From Prevotella corporis DSM 18810 = JCM 8529 (GTDB lineage Bacteria > Bacteroidota > Bacteroidia > Bacteroidales > Bacteroidaceae), in assembly GCF_000430525.1 (NCBI RefSeq), contig NZ_KE387156.1, positions 62,001 to 126,000 of the forward strand: 64,000 nt of DNA, written 5' to 3'. The translations under genes and the position numbers were made by a program. This document shows positions 48,202 to 57,936 of the stretch, piece by piece (within the stretch, counting starts at the first letter, position 1; each line of letters starts with the position of its first letter). The notes beneath the pieces are model-generated. The model was not told the DNA's origin and did not search any database. It saw only the letters and a list, made by a program, of their open reading frames with translations.

Positions 48202-49533
48202 TTATATTTTCTTTTTACTAATAATTACTTGTTCATCAGGTATATGACTGCTCTTGATTCGCCACTCTTGAGGATATAAATTGTTGGCCCTACTGCCGAG
48301 GTTCTTGGCAAATCCAATAGGCACGCCCCTATATTGGAGAGTGACAATACCCTTGGGGGAATCCGGTGGAAGCACGATTGCCTCATGACGGAGATAGCTG
48401 ATGGAGGTGGAATAGTCTATTTCTATTGCTGGGAACTTACCCTTATTGCCGACAATGGAAAGAGCCAGACTGTGGTCGGGTATGATATTCTTGCCTTTTT
48501 CGATATTCTTTTTTACCCCATGGACGAGTACTTTCAGTTTCTTATTGGCTTCTGCGACAATTTTGTCTGACCTTATGTCGTTTGGGTTGTTCAGATTCTC
48601 ATTATCTCCTGCTTTCCTTATGATCGCCATGAAAAGCCCCTCTCCCTTGGTAAGACCAGGAATGAAACGGTAAACAGGAAATTTTCTACCATCGCTCAGT
48701 GGATTGCCGATGAGTGAACTTGTGATGTTCCATTCTTTTTCAACGGGTATTTCTATAAGCTCAGCATCGTAATGCTTCAGAAGCCACGCTATATTCTCCT
48801 CGTTCTCATGAGCATTGAACGTACAGGTTGAGTAAACAAGTATGCCGCCCGGTCTTAGGTTGTCCCAAATATCTGTTATGATGCTTCGTTGGAGTTGGCA
48901 GCATTTCTCTACATTCTGTAGGCTCCATTCCTCAATGGCTTGCGCATCCTTCCGAAACATTCCCTCACCTGAGCATGGAACATCGGCAACAATCACGTCG
49001 AAAACCAGTTTTGTCTTCTTGTAATCTCTCGGATAGTTGTTTGTTACAACAATATCGGGATGTCCGAATTTCTGTATGTTTTCTGCTAATATCTGTGCTC
49101 GTTTTCCTATGGGCTCATTTGAAAACAGCAAACTGCCATCGGGGATAGCCGTTCGTGCACAGGTCGTCTTGCCTCCTGGAGCCGCACAGAGGTCAAGCAT
49201 CGTGACAGGATGCTTGATGAGTTGCCGAAGCACGTGTGAAAGAAACATTGATGAGGCTTCCTGAACATAGTAGATACCGGCATGCAGCAGGGGATCGAAG
49301 GTAAAATTGGGACGTTCGTTGAGGTAATATCCCTCCTTGCACCATGGTATTTGTTGTGGGATGAGCGTCTCTGATATGCCCTCATTCTCTTTTAGCTTAA
49401 AGGTATTGAGGCGGATGCTTGTCGGAGAATCTTGGTCTAAGCTCTTAAAGAAAAGCGCATATCGCTCTTCTCCAAACAATTTACGTGTGTAGGTCTCAAA
49501 TTCTTTCGGCAAATTCATTTTATTCTTGGGCAA
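48202..49533 (-). CDS. rsmF: RsmB/RsmF-type rRNA (cytosine-5) methyltransferase
   Basis: SAM-dependent m5C methyltransferase of the NOL1/NOP2/Sun family. 443 residues: SAM-binding LDLCAAPGGKTT (~113-124), the conserved VPCSGEGMFRKD (first cysteine of the pair, ~186-197), and VYSTCTFNAHENEENIAWLL containing the catalytic TCT cysteine (~235). The C-terminal ~120 residues look like the PUA-like RNA-binding extension of RsmF. An internal ATG five codons in (MNLPKEFE) is an equally likely start. The choice of RsmF over RsmB is from the lack of an N-terminal NusB domain. Confidence 0.85.
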   Translation of the reverse strand: MPKNKMNLPKEFETYTRKLFGEERYALFFKSLDQDSPTSIRLNTFKLKENEGISETLIPQQIPWCKEGYYLNERPNFTFDPLLHAGIYYVQEASSMFLSHVLRQLIKHPVTMLDLCAAPGGKTTCARTAIPDGSLLFSNEPIGKRAQILAENIQKFGHPDIVVTNNYPRDYKKTKLVFDVIVADVPCSGEGMFRKDAQAIEEWSLQNVEKCCQLQRSIITDIWDNLRPGGILVYSTCTFNAHENEENIAWLLKHYDAELIEIPVEKEWNITSSLIGNPLSDGRKFPVYRFIPGLTKGEGLFMAIIRKAGDNENLNNPNDIRSDKIVAEANKKLKVLVHGVKKNIEKGKNIIPDHSLALSIVGNKGKFPAIEIDYSTSISYLRHEAIVLPPDSPKGIVTLQYRGVPIGFAKNLGSRANNLYPQEWRIKSSHIPDEQVIISKKKI

Positions 49534-49639
49534 TGAGGTATTTCCTTGTTAGATGTTTAATAAGTAATGGTGCATTGTCAGTCACTGGTTATCATGCCTC
49601 GACACAATCAGATTGAATGACAACCCTTGTGAAGATTCA

Positions 49640-51754
49640 TCATTCAGTCTCAAAATAGACGTCTCCCTCGTCTTCCAACGTCTCCTTGACTTTCGGTTTG
49701 GGTGGATTCTTGAGATTCCCTTTCTCGTCAAACATACCGTAGGTTGTGCGGAGTACGATAAACTCAGTGCGGCGGTTCAACTGGTTGGCTGCTTCCTGAT
49801 TGGCTTTGTTAAGTTTGGTGATGAACTCTTCGGTGAGCACGTCATTTTCTTTCAACCACGGGAACTTTTCTGTTGTCTTACGGCGGATGGTTTTTGGCTT
49901 TTCTTCGCCATAGCCAACGGGTGAGAGTCGGTCGCTGGCGATTCCATGTTCAATCAAGTAAGCCACAACCGCATCGGCCCTTCGTTGAGACAGGCGTTTG
50001 TTGTAGTTGTCAGATCCCTTGTAATCTGTGTGGGATGATAGCTCTATGGTGACGTTAGGATTCTCGTTGAGCAACTTCACAAGATCGTCTAATGCAGCTT
50101 TCGATTCCGGACGCAATGTCGCCTTGTCGAAATCATAGAAGATGTTGTCGATCATTACGGGCACCCTGATACTTGCCAACGGGAACTGTAGTACGTATTC
50201 TTTTGATTCAGTAACAGGTTCTACCTTCAGCTCTTCCTTGTGGTTGAGGAAGCCAGGACATGTTGCAAGTATAATATAGTTGACACCTGGTTTGATTTCC
50301 TGTTCGAAAGAACCATCTCCCTTGACCGCAAGCTTACGGTTGGTACCATCATCGCCAACCATAAATATCTGCGCTGCAGGCAATTCGTATCCTTCCATCT
50401 CATAGACCCACCCTTTGATGGTCTGCACCACTTCTGGAAGTTCAAAACTGTAAATATGATCCCAGCCACGCCCGTCACCTCGGTTGGAAGAGAAAAAGCC
50501 ACGGTTCTGTCGTCCTTCAAACGTCATACCGAAGTCGTCACCTTGCGAGTTGAGTGGAAATCCGGGATGCTCGATATGGTATCGTCTGTCAGAACCTACT
50601 TTGGCAATGAAGATATCCAATCCTCCCAATCCCCCGTGCCCGGTAGATGAAAAGTAGAAATCTCCGTTTGGACGGAACGTCGGGAACATTTCGTCGCCAG
50701 AAGTATTGATAGGCTCGCCCAGGTTCTCGACACCGCCTGTTGTTCCGCCAACCATGCGGACACGCCATATATCCAATCCCCCCTTGCCACCAGGCATGTC
50801 ACTTACGAAATACAGCCAGTTTCCATCTGGGGAAATAGCCGGATGTGCAAAGCTGGACAACGTATCGCGACTTATCTCCAGTTTGGTGGCCTTGCCCCAT
50901 GCAGCGTCCGAACGATTGCTGACTGCTATCTGTGCGTATCTGGGGTAGGTGGCATCTGTCAGACATTGGGTAATGTACATTTCCCGTCCATCGACCGAAA
51001 ATGCAGGCGTTCCTTCGTCAGCCTCAGTATTCAGACCACTATCTATAGATTTAGGTGTCGTCCATTTTCCTTTCTCGTCTTTCTCGCTGAAAAAGATGTC
51101 ACCGGGCTTTACACCGGTTATGCCACTAATCTCATCCCCTTTGGCATCGTTTCTGGTTGAAGTGAAATAGAGTTGATTGTGCTGGTCTCCGTAAATCATT
51201 GGCGAATAGTCCTGTCGGCGTGAGTTGAAGATAGTCATCTTCTTGACTTTATAATAAGACCCCTGTTCCTTTATGGTTGGTGCCACTGTAGCGGCAGAAA
51301 CTCCCTCGGCTGCCAATCCATTGTCAGGCATTGAGTCAAGAACAAGCCGATACTCCTTGAGTGCTTCGCCGTAAGAGCCGTTCTTCATGAGGTTTTCGGC
51401 TAATTTCAGGTGCGTCTGATAGTCGTCTTGTTTATATCGGACAACATTCTTGTATGCTGCAATTGCTCGTTGCGATGAGTTGATTCTATCGTAACAATAG
51501 GCCATTTTCTTGGCCAGTTGTCCACGTTGTTCCCTGTTCTTCGTAGGTGTACGCTGATAAGCTGTTTTGAATTGGGCAGCTGCATCGTAGTATTCTCCTA
51601 TGGAAAGGAACTTCTCACCTTTCTTGATGTTGCGATCAATACCGCAACTGCTTGTAAGTATTATTGCCAATAAAAACAAAAACAGTCTGCAACCATATTG
51701 ATGAACATGGTTGTTGTGGCTCTTTTTTATATGTGTCGTTCTGAGTCTGTTCAT
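49640..51754 (-). CDS. PorE-like outer-membrane lipoprotein (TPR, WD40-like propeller, regulatory domain, OmpA)
   Basis: 705 residues. A lipobox LTSSC puts the lipid-modified cysteine at ~37. Then come TPR-like helices (~40-150), a PD40/WD40-like beta-propeller (~190-440, PAISPDGNWLYFVSDMPGGKGG), a carboxypeptidase-regulatory-like domain (~450-530) and a C-terminal OmpA peptidoglycan-binding domain (DNIFYDFDKATLRPESKAALD). This order matches PorE of the type IX secretion system; the same architecture also occurs in other Bacteroidota OmpA lipoproteins. The frame extends to 51907, overlapping topB, but ATG 51754 gives a proper lipoprotein signal. Confidence 0.82.
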   Translation of the reverse strand: MNRLRTTHIKKSHNNHVHQYGCRLFLFLLAIILTSSCGIDRNIKKGEKFLSIGEYYDAAAQFKTAYQRTPTKNREQRGQLAKKMAYCYDRINSSQRAIAAYKNVVRYKQDDYQTHLKLAENLMKNGSYGEALKEYRLVLDSMPDNGLAAEGVSAATVAPTIKEQGSYYKVKKMTIFNSRRQDYSPMIYGDQHNQLYFTSTRNDAKGDEISGITGVKPGDIFFSEKDEKGKWTTPKSIDSGLNTEADEGTPAFSVDGREMYITQCLTDATYPRYAQIAVSNRSDAAWGKATKLEISRDTLSSFAHPAISPDGNWLYFVSDMPGGKGGLDIWRVRMVGGTTGGVENLGEPINTSGDEMFPTFRPNGDFYFSSTGHGGLGGLDIFIAKVGSDRRYHIEHPGFPLNSQGDDFGMTFEGRQNRGFFSSNRGDGRGWDHIYSFELPEVVQTIKGWVYEMEGYELPAAQIFMVGDDGTNRKLAVKGDGSFEQEIKPGVNYIILATCPGFLNHKEELKVEPVTESKEYVLQFPLASIRVPVMIDNIFYDFDKATLRPESKAALDDLVKLLNENPNVTIELSSHTDYKGSDNYNKRLSQRRADAVVAYLIEHGIASDRLSPVGYGEEKPKTIRRKTTEKFPWLKENDVLTEEFITKLNKANQEAANQLNRRTEFIVLRTTYGMFDEKGNLKNPPKPKVKETLEDEGDVYFETE

Positions 51755-51851
51755 GCTATTATCAACGTTGAATGAACGATAATATTGTAGGCGATGACCG
51801 TTAGCTGTCAGAGGGGTGCGATTATCTTCTGCAATCCTCTCAAAGCGATGT

Positions 51852-53774
51852 TTATTGTTCACCAATAGTTCCAATTTTTCGGTTAGTATTGTCAGCGAGA
51901 ACGTCATTGACGATGTTCGTTATTTGCTCCTTCAGTTCATTGATGAATTGTCCGGCATCGTATTTTCTGTGTTCTATGTCACGGAGTTTCTTTTCCCAAA
52001 TACCAGTCAGTTCAGCCGATGTAAGAAGTCTTTCGTGAATAGTGTCGATCAGAGCAATTCCTGTTTCTGTAGCCTCAAGGTTCTTTTTCTGGCGTCGGAT
52101 ATAATGTCGCTTGAAGAGTGTCTCGATGATTCCCGCCCTTGACGATGGGCGTCCGATCCCATTTTCTTTGAGAGCAGCTCGCAAAGTGTCGTCGTCCACG
52201 AGTTTTCCAGCTGTTTCCATTGCGCGGAGCAACGAGGCTTCAGTGTAATGTTTAGGAGGAATGGTCTGTTTCTCGGTGAGTGTCGGAGTATGAGGACCCG
52301 ATTCTCCTTTTGTAAAAGTAGGCAGAATGTTACCCGTAGGTTCTCCTGGCTTCACCATAGATGGGTTGACGATAGTCGCTTGCTGGTCAATGTTGTCTTG
52401 AGGCAAGTCATTGCCGTCCTCTTTCAGAGTGCCTCGTGGAGTTTCTTGTCGCTGATTATATACTGCACGCCATCCCTCGTCCAATATTTCCTTGCCACTC
52501 GCCTTGAATTCTATTTCGTCCACCTTCCCTAAAACGGTCGTTGTTGAGAATTTGCAGTCAGGATAGAATGCTGAGATAAAGCGTCTTGCAATGAGGTCGA
52601 AAACATTTTGCTCTGCGTTCGACAAGCCTTGTGGGATTATTCCTGTGGGGATAATGGCATGGTGGTCGGTCACTTTCGTTGAGTCGAAAACGTTTTTCGG
52701 TTTTGGCAGTGGCTTTCCCCCAAGTTTTTTCACAAATTCTGCGTATGGTTTCTTTCCCGAAAAGGCTGTCTGATATATTCCGTTCATGATTTTGGGACAT
52801 TGATCATAGACATCGTCGGTCAGAAATTGCGTGTCAACACGCGGATAGGTTGTGAACTTTCGTTCATAAAGGCTTTGGATAGTGTTGAGCGTCATCTCGG
52901 CCGAATAGCCGAATTTTCGGTTGCAATCCACCTGTAGCGAAGTTAAATCGTAAAGTTGCTTGGGTTGTTCTGATCCCTTTTTCTTCGCAACACTTGTTAT
53001 GGTGAAGGGCTTGCCATCTATGAGTGAGAATGTATTTTGGCCCTCCTCTTTTGTCGTGAACTTACCTTTAGTTGCTGTGAACTGGATGTTTCGATAGAGC
53101 GTCGCCAATACCCAATAGGGTTCTGGCTTGAAGTTGTCAATTTCTTTCTGACGTTCTACTATCAATGCGAGGGTGGGAGTCTGAACCCTCCCTATGGAAA
53201 GTATCTGCGCATTTTTACCATATCGGTTGTTTCCATATTTTAAGGTGTAGAGTCGTGTGGCATTCATGCCCAAAAGCCAGTCTCCGATGGCTCTTGAAAG
53301 TCCGGCAAGATAAAGCGGATCGTAATCTTTTTGGTCTTTCAAGTTTGCAAATCCTTGCTTGATGGCCTCATCCGTCATTGATGAAATCCAAAGTCTCTTA
53401 ACGGGACATTTCACCTTTGCCTTCTGCATCACCCACCTTTGTATCAGCTCTCCCTCTTGCCCGGCATCGCCACAGTTGATGATTTCGTCAGCTCCTTGAT
53501 ACAATTTCTCTATGATGGCAAATTGTTTTATGATGCCTTCGTCTTCAATCAGCTTGATTCCGAAACGTGTCGGAATCATGGGTAGTGCCGCCAAACTCCA
53601 ATATTTCCAGTTCTCAATATAGTCGTTAGGTTCTTTCAGTTCGCACAGGTGTCCGAATGTCCATGTCACCTGATACCCATTGCCTTCCATATAGCCATCA
53701 TGAGAGCTTGTAGCTCCAAGGATACGGGCAATATCCCGTGCCACACTTGGTTTCTCTGCAATGCAAACTTTCAT
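51852..53774 (-). CDS. topB: DNA topoisomerase III
   Basis: Type IA topoisomerase that decatenates DNA through a single-strand break. 640 residues with the TOPRIM domain (CIAEKPSVARDIARILGA at the start and NCGDAGQEGELI), the active-site tyrosine in KFTTYPRVDTQFL (~308) and LSIGRVQTPTLALIVERQ. Mobile plasmid and conjugative elements in Bacteroidota often carry TopB too, but no other element genes flank it here, so I take it as chromosomal. Confidence 0.93.
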   Translation of the reverse strand: MKVCIAEKPSVARDIARILGATSSHDGYMEGNGYQVTWTFGHLCELKEPNDYIENWKYWSLAALPMIPTRFGIKLIEDEGIIKQFAIIEKLYQGADEIINCGDAGQEGELIQRWVMQKAKVKCPVKRLWISSMTDEAIKQGFANLKDQKDYDPLYLAGLSRAIGDWLLGMNATRLYTLKYGNNRYGKNAQILSIGRVQTPTLALIVERQKEIDNFKPEPYWVLATLYRNIQFTATKGKFTTKEEGQNTFSLIDGKPFTITSVAKKKGSEQPKQLYDLTSLQVDCNRKFGYSAEMTLNTIQSLYERKFTTYPRVDTQFLTDDVYDQCPKIMNGIYQTAFSGKKPYAEFVKKLGGKPLPKPKNVFDSTKVTDHHAIIPTGIIPQGLSNAEQNVFDLIARRFISAFYPDCKFSTTTVLGKVDEIEFKASGKEILDEGWRAVYNQRQETPRGTLKEDGNDLPQDNIDQQATIVNPSMVKPGEPTGNILPTFTKGESGPHTPTLTEKQTIPPKHYTEASLLRAMETAGKLVDDDTLRAALKENGIGRPSSRAGIIETLFKRHYIRRQKKNLEATETGIALIDTIHERLLTSAELTGIWEKKLRDIEHRKYDAGQFINELKEQITNIVNDVLADNTNRKIGTIGEQ

Positions 53775-53808
53775 CTGTTCTGTTCCTGTTCTTCTTTTTT
53801 CAATCTTG

Positions 53809-53816
53809 CAAAGATA
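53809..53816 (-). promoter_or_regulatory. topB: -7 box of topB
   Basis: Minus strand TATCTTTG followed by CAA, 34 nt before the topB start. Confidence 0.6.
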
Positions 53817-53864
53817 ATAATATTTTTTCTTTTTTACAAGTCGTTCATAGTTCCCAGACGAATT

Positions 53865-54785
53865 TCAGGTTTTAGACTGGTTTTCCAAATCTTTACGCGA
53901 TTTCGATTTGATAACCAGCCACACACCACTGAATACTAAGATGATGGCAATGCCCTGATTGAGCGTGAACACGCCAATGCCTGTTAATAGCGAAACCGTA
54001 ACGGCGACAATAGGTTGCACGTAATTATAAACGCTGACTATGGTTGGACGAAGCACATGCTGGCCTATCATCATCAAAAGATAACTGACAAAAGTTCCAA
54101 AGAACACGGTGTAGCCCACTTCCATCCATGTCTTTGCTGAAATCAATCCAAAGTCATGATTGAGCAGCTCCTCCCCTGCAAATGGCAACACATAGGCCGA
54201 TGCCCAGAGGAACATCCATCTGTTGATGGTGAAAACGGAATAACGCTTCACGAGTTTGTTGAACAGCGATAGGTAGAGGGCAAAACTAAGTTGTGCTCCT
54301 AAAACCATCAGGTCGCCACGGACATCGCCCACTTTGCTGTTCACGGCATTCATGCTTGTCAGTATTAGTATCACGGCCCCTGCACAGCCAATCGCAACTC
54401 CGCAAGCCTTTTTGAAGGTGATGGGCTCTTTAAGGATAAGGAATGCCAGCACCATGGCAAAGATTGGCATACTTGTGGTGATGACACTGGCGTTGACGGG
54501 CGAGGTGTAGCTAAGTCCCATCGTAAAGAGACATTGATTGCACGTCACACCGAACAGAGCAGCGGCTGCAAATAAAAAGACATCTTTCAGCGGAACTCTT
54601 TCGTACTTGACGAATAAAGAGCTGATCCAAAACAGTATCGCAGCACCTGAAACCCTGAATGCCACCATCTCCAATCCGCTGATACCATGAATCATGGCAT
54701 CTTTTCCGATAGGCGACATCAGTCCCCATATAATAGCGGCACTTAGCATACATAAGTGAGCCGTCAATGCTTTCTTGTTACCCAT
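53865..54785 (-). CDS. DMT superfamily (EamA) exporter
   Basis: Ten-helix inner-membrane transporter made of two EamA repeats (~10-140 and ~165-300): LCMLSAAIIWGLMSPIGK, VNASVITTSMPIFAMVLAFLILKEP, and the second-repeat VYNYVQPIVAVTVSLLTG. Members export amino acids or other small metabolites; the substrate is not predictable. The frame is open to 54890, but the -7 box at 54815-54822 lies inside that extension, so ATG 54785 (MGNKKALTAH) is the start, giving ~306 residues. Confidence 0.9.
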   Translation of the reverse strand: MGNKKALTAHLCMLSAAIIWGLMSPIGKDAMIHGISGLEMVAFRVSGAAILFWISSLFVKYERVPLKDVFLFAAAALFGVTCNQCLFTMGLSYTSPVNASVITTSMPIFAMVLAFLILKEPITFKKACGVAIGCAGAVILILTSMNAVNSKVGDVRGDLMVLGAQLSFALYLSLFNKLVKRYSVFTINRWMFLWASAYVLPFAGEELLNHDFGLISAKTWMEVGYTVFFGTFVSYLLMMIGQHVLRPTIVSVYNYVQPIVAVTVSLLTGIGVFTLNQGIAIILVFSGVWLVIKSKSRKDLENQSKT

Positions 54786-54814
54786 TCTATTACAATAATT
54801 CCGAAAATTGAATA

Positions 54815-54822
54815 CAAAGATA
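54815..54822 (-). promoter_or_regulatory. -7 box of the DMT exporter gene
   Basis: Minus strand TATCTTTG, 30 nt before ATG 54785. Confidence 0.6.
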
Positions 54823-54968
54823 ATAAATTTATCAGCAGTGGCAAGCATTGACACACCATAATCTTTGCTCTGTTTAAAGTTATTACACAATAGAACAACA
54901 AATGATTAATTCCTTTAATAATGTAGTTCCTTTTTGATCTATATTTCGTTATTGTCCTAAATATTTTC

Positions 54969-54976
54969 TACTTTTG
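54969..54976 (+). promoter_or_regulatory. -7 box of the lutABC operon
   Basis: TACTTTTG matches TAnnTTTG and lies 31 nt before lutA. No clean -33 TTTG is seen at the expected distance. Confidence 0.6.
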
Positions 54977-55006
54977 TAGCAGAATAACGAACAAGATACA
55001 AACATT

Positions 55007-55738
55007 ATGAAGATAGGGCTATTTATCCCGTGTTATGTGGATGCCTTGTACCCGGAGGTAGGTGTCGCCACGTATAAGCTTTTGCGAAAGCTCAAGTTGG
55101 ATGTCGTTTATCCTGAGCGCCAGACTTGTTGTGGGCAACCGATGGCTAATGGAGGTTTCCAGCGTATGTCAGGCAAGTTGGCTGAAAAGTTTGACGATAT
55201 ATTCAAGGAGTTCGACTATGTTGTCACGCCGAGTGTGTCGTGTGCCTCCTTTGTGCGTGTCAACCACCCACAACTGCACACCCATGAGTGCAAGACACCT
55301 GAAACGACAATGGAGCTTGTCGAATTCTTGCACGATGTATTGAAAGTGAAAGAGCTTCCTGGCAGTTTCGACCACGTGGTCTCCGTACACAATTCATGCC
55401 ACGGTGTCCGTGAGCTTGGCTTGAGTTCGCCTACTGAAGAGCACGTAAAGCGATTCAACAAGATAATAGATTTGTTGAAACTGAAGAAGGGCATCACCGT
55501 GAAAGAACCCGAACGTTCCGACGAGTGTTGCGGCTTTGGTGGTATGTTTGCAGTTGAGGAACCGGAGGTCAGCACTCGAATGGGTGTTGACAAGTTGCAG
55601 CGCCACATGGCTACGGGCGCAGAGTTTGTCACTGGACCTGACAGCTCCTGCCTGATGCACATGCAGGGAATAGCCAACAAGAATAAATATGGTATCCGTT
55701 TCAAGCATGTGGCTGAGATTTTGGCAGCAGGTATTTAA
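55007..55738 (+). CDS. lutA: Lactate utilization protein LutA (cysteine-rich iron-sulfur protein)
   Basis: Part of the LutABC complex that oxidises L-lactate to pyruvate. 243 residues with two CCG-type cysteine-rich motifs, TCCGQPMANGG (~41-51) and ECCGFGGMFA (~171-180), each preceded by a further cysteine, as in heterodisulfide-reductase-like CCG domains that bind iron-sulfur clusters. 17 bp upstream of lutB. Confidence 0.93.
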   Translation: MKIGLFIPCYVDALYPEVGVATYKLLRKLKLDVVYPERQTCCGQPMANGGFQRMSGKLAEKFDDIFKEFDYVVTPSVSCASFVRVNHPQLHTHECKTPETTMELVEFLHDVLKVKELPGSFDHVVSVHNSCHGVRELGLSSPTEEHVKRFNKIIDLLKLKKGITVKEPERSDECCGFGGMFAVEEPEVSTRMGVDKLQRHMATGAEFVTGPDSSCLMHMQGIANKNKYGIRFKHVAEILAAGI

Positions 55739-55755
55739 ATTTAAACAAAGGGAAT

Positions 55756-57147
55756 ATGGCAACAAGTCATTCAAAGAAAGCGGCAGAGTTTTTAAAGAAC
55801 GCTGACAAGATAACGCGACACGACCAGACTTTCTGGGGTCTTCGCAAGAAAAGAGACATCATGGCATCTCAACTTCCTGAGTGGGAGAACCTGAGAGAGC
55901 ATGCCAGCGAGATAAAGGCACACACGTTGACACATTTGGCTGATTATCTGACACAGTTCTCCGACAATTTGGAGAAGAACGGGGTGATTGTCCATTGGGC
56001 AGGCGACGCACAGGAATTCAACGAGATAGCCTATGGCATTTTGGAATCACACAGAGTGAACAAGTTGGTGAAGTCTAAATCGATGCTCACCGAGGAGTGT
56101 GATATGAACGACTACCTCATCGAGCGAGGCATAGACGTGGTGGAAACCGACCTTGGTGAACGAATCCTCCAGTTGATGCACCTGCGCCCGTCGCACATTG
56201 TTGTTCCAGCCGTTCACCTTACGCGTGATGCGGTAGGCGAAATGTTCGAGCAAAAAGGTATATCAATAGATAAGGGCAACCACGACCCCACCTATCTGAC
56301 CCAATGTGCACGCCACAGTCTGCGACAGGAATTTATCAAAGCTGAGGCAGGCATGACAGGATGCAATTTCGGCGTGGCCTCAACGGGTGATTGCGTAGTC
56401 TGCACCAACGAAGGCAATGCCGATATGAGTACGTCCTTCCCTAAACTCCACATCGTCGCTATGGGAATAGAAAAGGTGATTCCTGACTACGACTCGTTGG
56501 CCGTGTTCCAACGTCTGCTGTGCCGATGTGGTACTGGACAGCCCACGACAACTTTCACCTCGCATTTCCGTAAGGCCCGCCCCGACGGTGAGATGCACGT
56601 GATATTGGTTGACAACGGGCGTAGCGACATGATAGCCAACGAACGGCATTGGAAGACGTTGAAATGCATCCGTTGTGGTGCCTGTATGAATACTTGCCCT
56701 GTCTATCGCCGTTCAACGGGCTACTCCTACAGTTATTTCATTCCCGGCCCCATTGGAGTCAATCTTGGAATGTTGAAAAATCCTCAACTGCACAGTGGTA
56801 ATGTCTCAGCCTGCTCGTTGTGTTTGAGTTGCGACCACGTGTGTCCCACCAAGGTTGAACCAGGCAGCCAGATATATAGTTGGAGACAGGAATTGGAAAC
56901 ATTCGGAACGGAAAACACTGAGAAAAAACTGATGGCAAGTGGCATGAAGATGGTATTTGAGAACTATCCACTCTACGACACTCTGCTCCGAACCTCGTCA
57001 GTGATGAATATGATTCCCCGCAAGTTTTTCGATTTCAAACTGAACGCATGGTCAATTGGGCATGAGATGATGAAATTTCCAAAGAAGCCATTCCATGAGA
57101 TTTATAAGCAAGCAATGAAAGAGTTAGCAGAGGAGAAGCAATCATGA
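55756..57147 (+). CDS. lutB: Lactate utilization protein LutB (ferredoxin-domain protein)
   Basis: 463 residues: an N-terminal LUD domain (~70-290) followed by two ferredoxin 4Fe-4S motifs, CIRCGACMNTCPVYR (~304) and CSLCLSCDHVCPTKV (~352), and a C-terminal helical domain. It should transfer electrons from lactate oxidation toward the respiratory chain. Its last codons overlap the lutC start by 4 bp. Confidence 0.93.
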   Translation: MATSHSKKAAEFLKNADKITRHDQTFWGLRKKRDIMASQLPEWENLREHASEIKAHTLTHLADYLTQFSDNLEKNGVIVHWAGDAQEFNEIAYGILESHRVNKLVKSKSMLTEECDMNDYLIERGIDVVETDLGERILQLMHLRPSHIVVPAVHLTRDAVGEMFEQKGISIDKGNHDPTYLTQCARHSLRQEFIKAEAGMTGCNFGVASTGDCVVCTNEGNADMSTSFPKLHIVAMGIEKVIPDYDSLAVFQRLLCRCGTGQPTTTFTSHFRKARPDGEMHVILVDNGRSDMIANERHWKTLKCIRCGACMNTCPVYRRSTGYSYSYFIPGPIGVNLGMLKNPQLHSGNVSACSLCLSCDHVCPTKVEPGSQIYSWRQELETFGTENTEKKLMASGMKMVFENYPLYDTLLRTSSVMNMIPRKFFDFKLNAWSIGHEMMKFPKKPFHEIYKQAMKELAEEKQS

Positions 57148-57722
57148 AGAAGGAAGAATTGTTGAACAAGCTGCGATTGGGAACAACGGTGCAGTTTGAC
57201 ATGCCGGAAGAACCGGTGAAGGGCATTGTATATAAAAATGTGGCTGAACAGTTTATCGAAATGTCGAAAACTGTTGGTGGAAAAGTGATTGAGGCGAAGC
57301 CTGACGATGATTTGAATGCCATTATACAATTGGCTTTCCCTGATGCGAAGGTATTGGCTTCCAATGTAGAAGGTATCACGGCAGATAAGAATCCTGATAC
57401 GGTTGCCGATGCCTCGGAACTCAACGGTGTCGATGTGGGTATTGTCAGAGGCGATTTTGGTGTGGCAGAAAACGGTTGTATCTGGGTTCCGCAAACAATG
57501 AAGGAACGTGCCATCTGTTTCATTTCCGAGGAACTGGTGATACTGGTCGATCGTAGCAAGCTGGTCAACAACATGCATGAAGCCTATAAAATGTTGGAAA
57601 TGAACCATTATGGCTATGGGGTGTTCATATCAGGGCCAAGCAAAACAGCCGATATAGAACAGGCATTGGTCATGGGGGCACAGGCGGCGCATGGGTTAAC
57701 TGTCATCTTGATAGATAAATAG
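57144..57722 (+). CDS. lutC: Lactate utilization protein LutC (LUD domain)
   Basis: 192-residue protein with a single LUD domain (GIVRGDFGVAENGCIWVPQ, then ERAICFISEELVILVDRSKLV, and the C-terminal GPSKTADIEQALVMGAQAAHG). Completes the lutABC operon for growth on lactate. ATGA overlap with lutB. Only 7 bp separate its stop from the end of a transposase remnant on the other strand, so the lutC 3' side is a junction with mobile DNA, but the protein itself ends normally. Confidence 0.93.
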   Translation: MKKEELLNKLRLGTTVQFDMPEEPVKGIVYKNVAEQFIEMSKTVGGKVIEAKPDDDLNAIIQLAFPDAKVLASNVEGITADKNPDTVADASELNGVDVGIVRGDFGVAENGCIWVPQTMKERAICFISEELVILVDRSKLVNNMHEAYKMLEMNHYGYGVFISGPSKTADIEQALVMGAQAAHGLTVILIDK

Positions 57723-57729
57723 TCGTCCC

Positions 57730-57936
57730 TCAAGAACCCAACTTACAACCAACAGATAGTAGTGGATACCCCCTTGTTTCGTTAAAGTTGGAATCCACTC
57801 CTTGAATACTCCATTTTATGATGGTTCGAATAAGGTACAAAAGAAACCGCGTGGCTCTTTTGAAGTTGAATGCAGCCGCAGCGAGCATCACGTTGATGGC
57901 ATCACCCAAGAGACCCTTGTGGAAGTTCCTCCCCAA
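57730..57936 (-). pseudogene. C-terminal remnant of an IS5-type transposase
   Basis: 68 codons that read RNFHKGLLGDAINVMLAA followed by AAFNFKRATRFLLYLI, the usual C-terminus of IS5-family (DDE) transposases (RNYLKGxxGDAINxxLAAAAFNF). The catalytic part is absent. The frame stops being transposase exactly where the inverted repeat of the 104-bp element begins (57937), so the element was probably inserted into, or joined to, the broken gene. No IS end is visible on the lutC side. Confidence 0.75.

Noticed and set aside
51755..51907. Longer start of the PorE-like gene overlapping topB
   Set aside because: The extension is hydrophilic and would bury the lipoprotein signal. ATG 51754 gives a proper lipobox distance.
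51852..53774. topB as a marker of a conjugative element
   Set aside because: No relaxase, Tra, integrase or attachment-site features flank it; neighbours are core genes.
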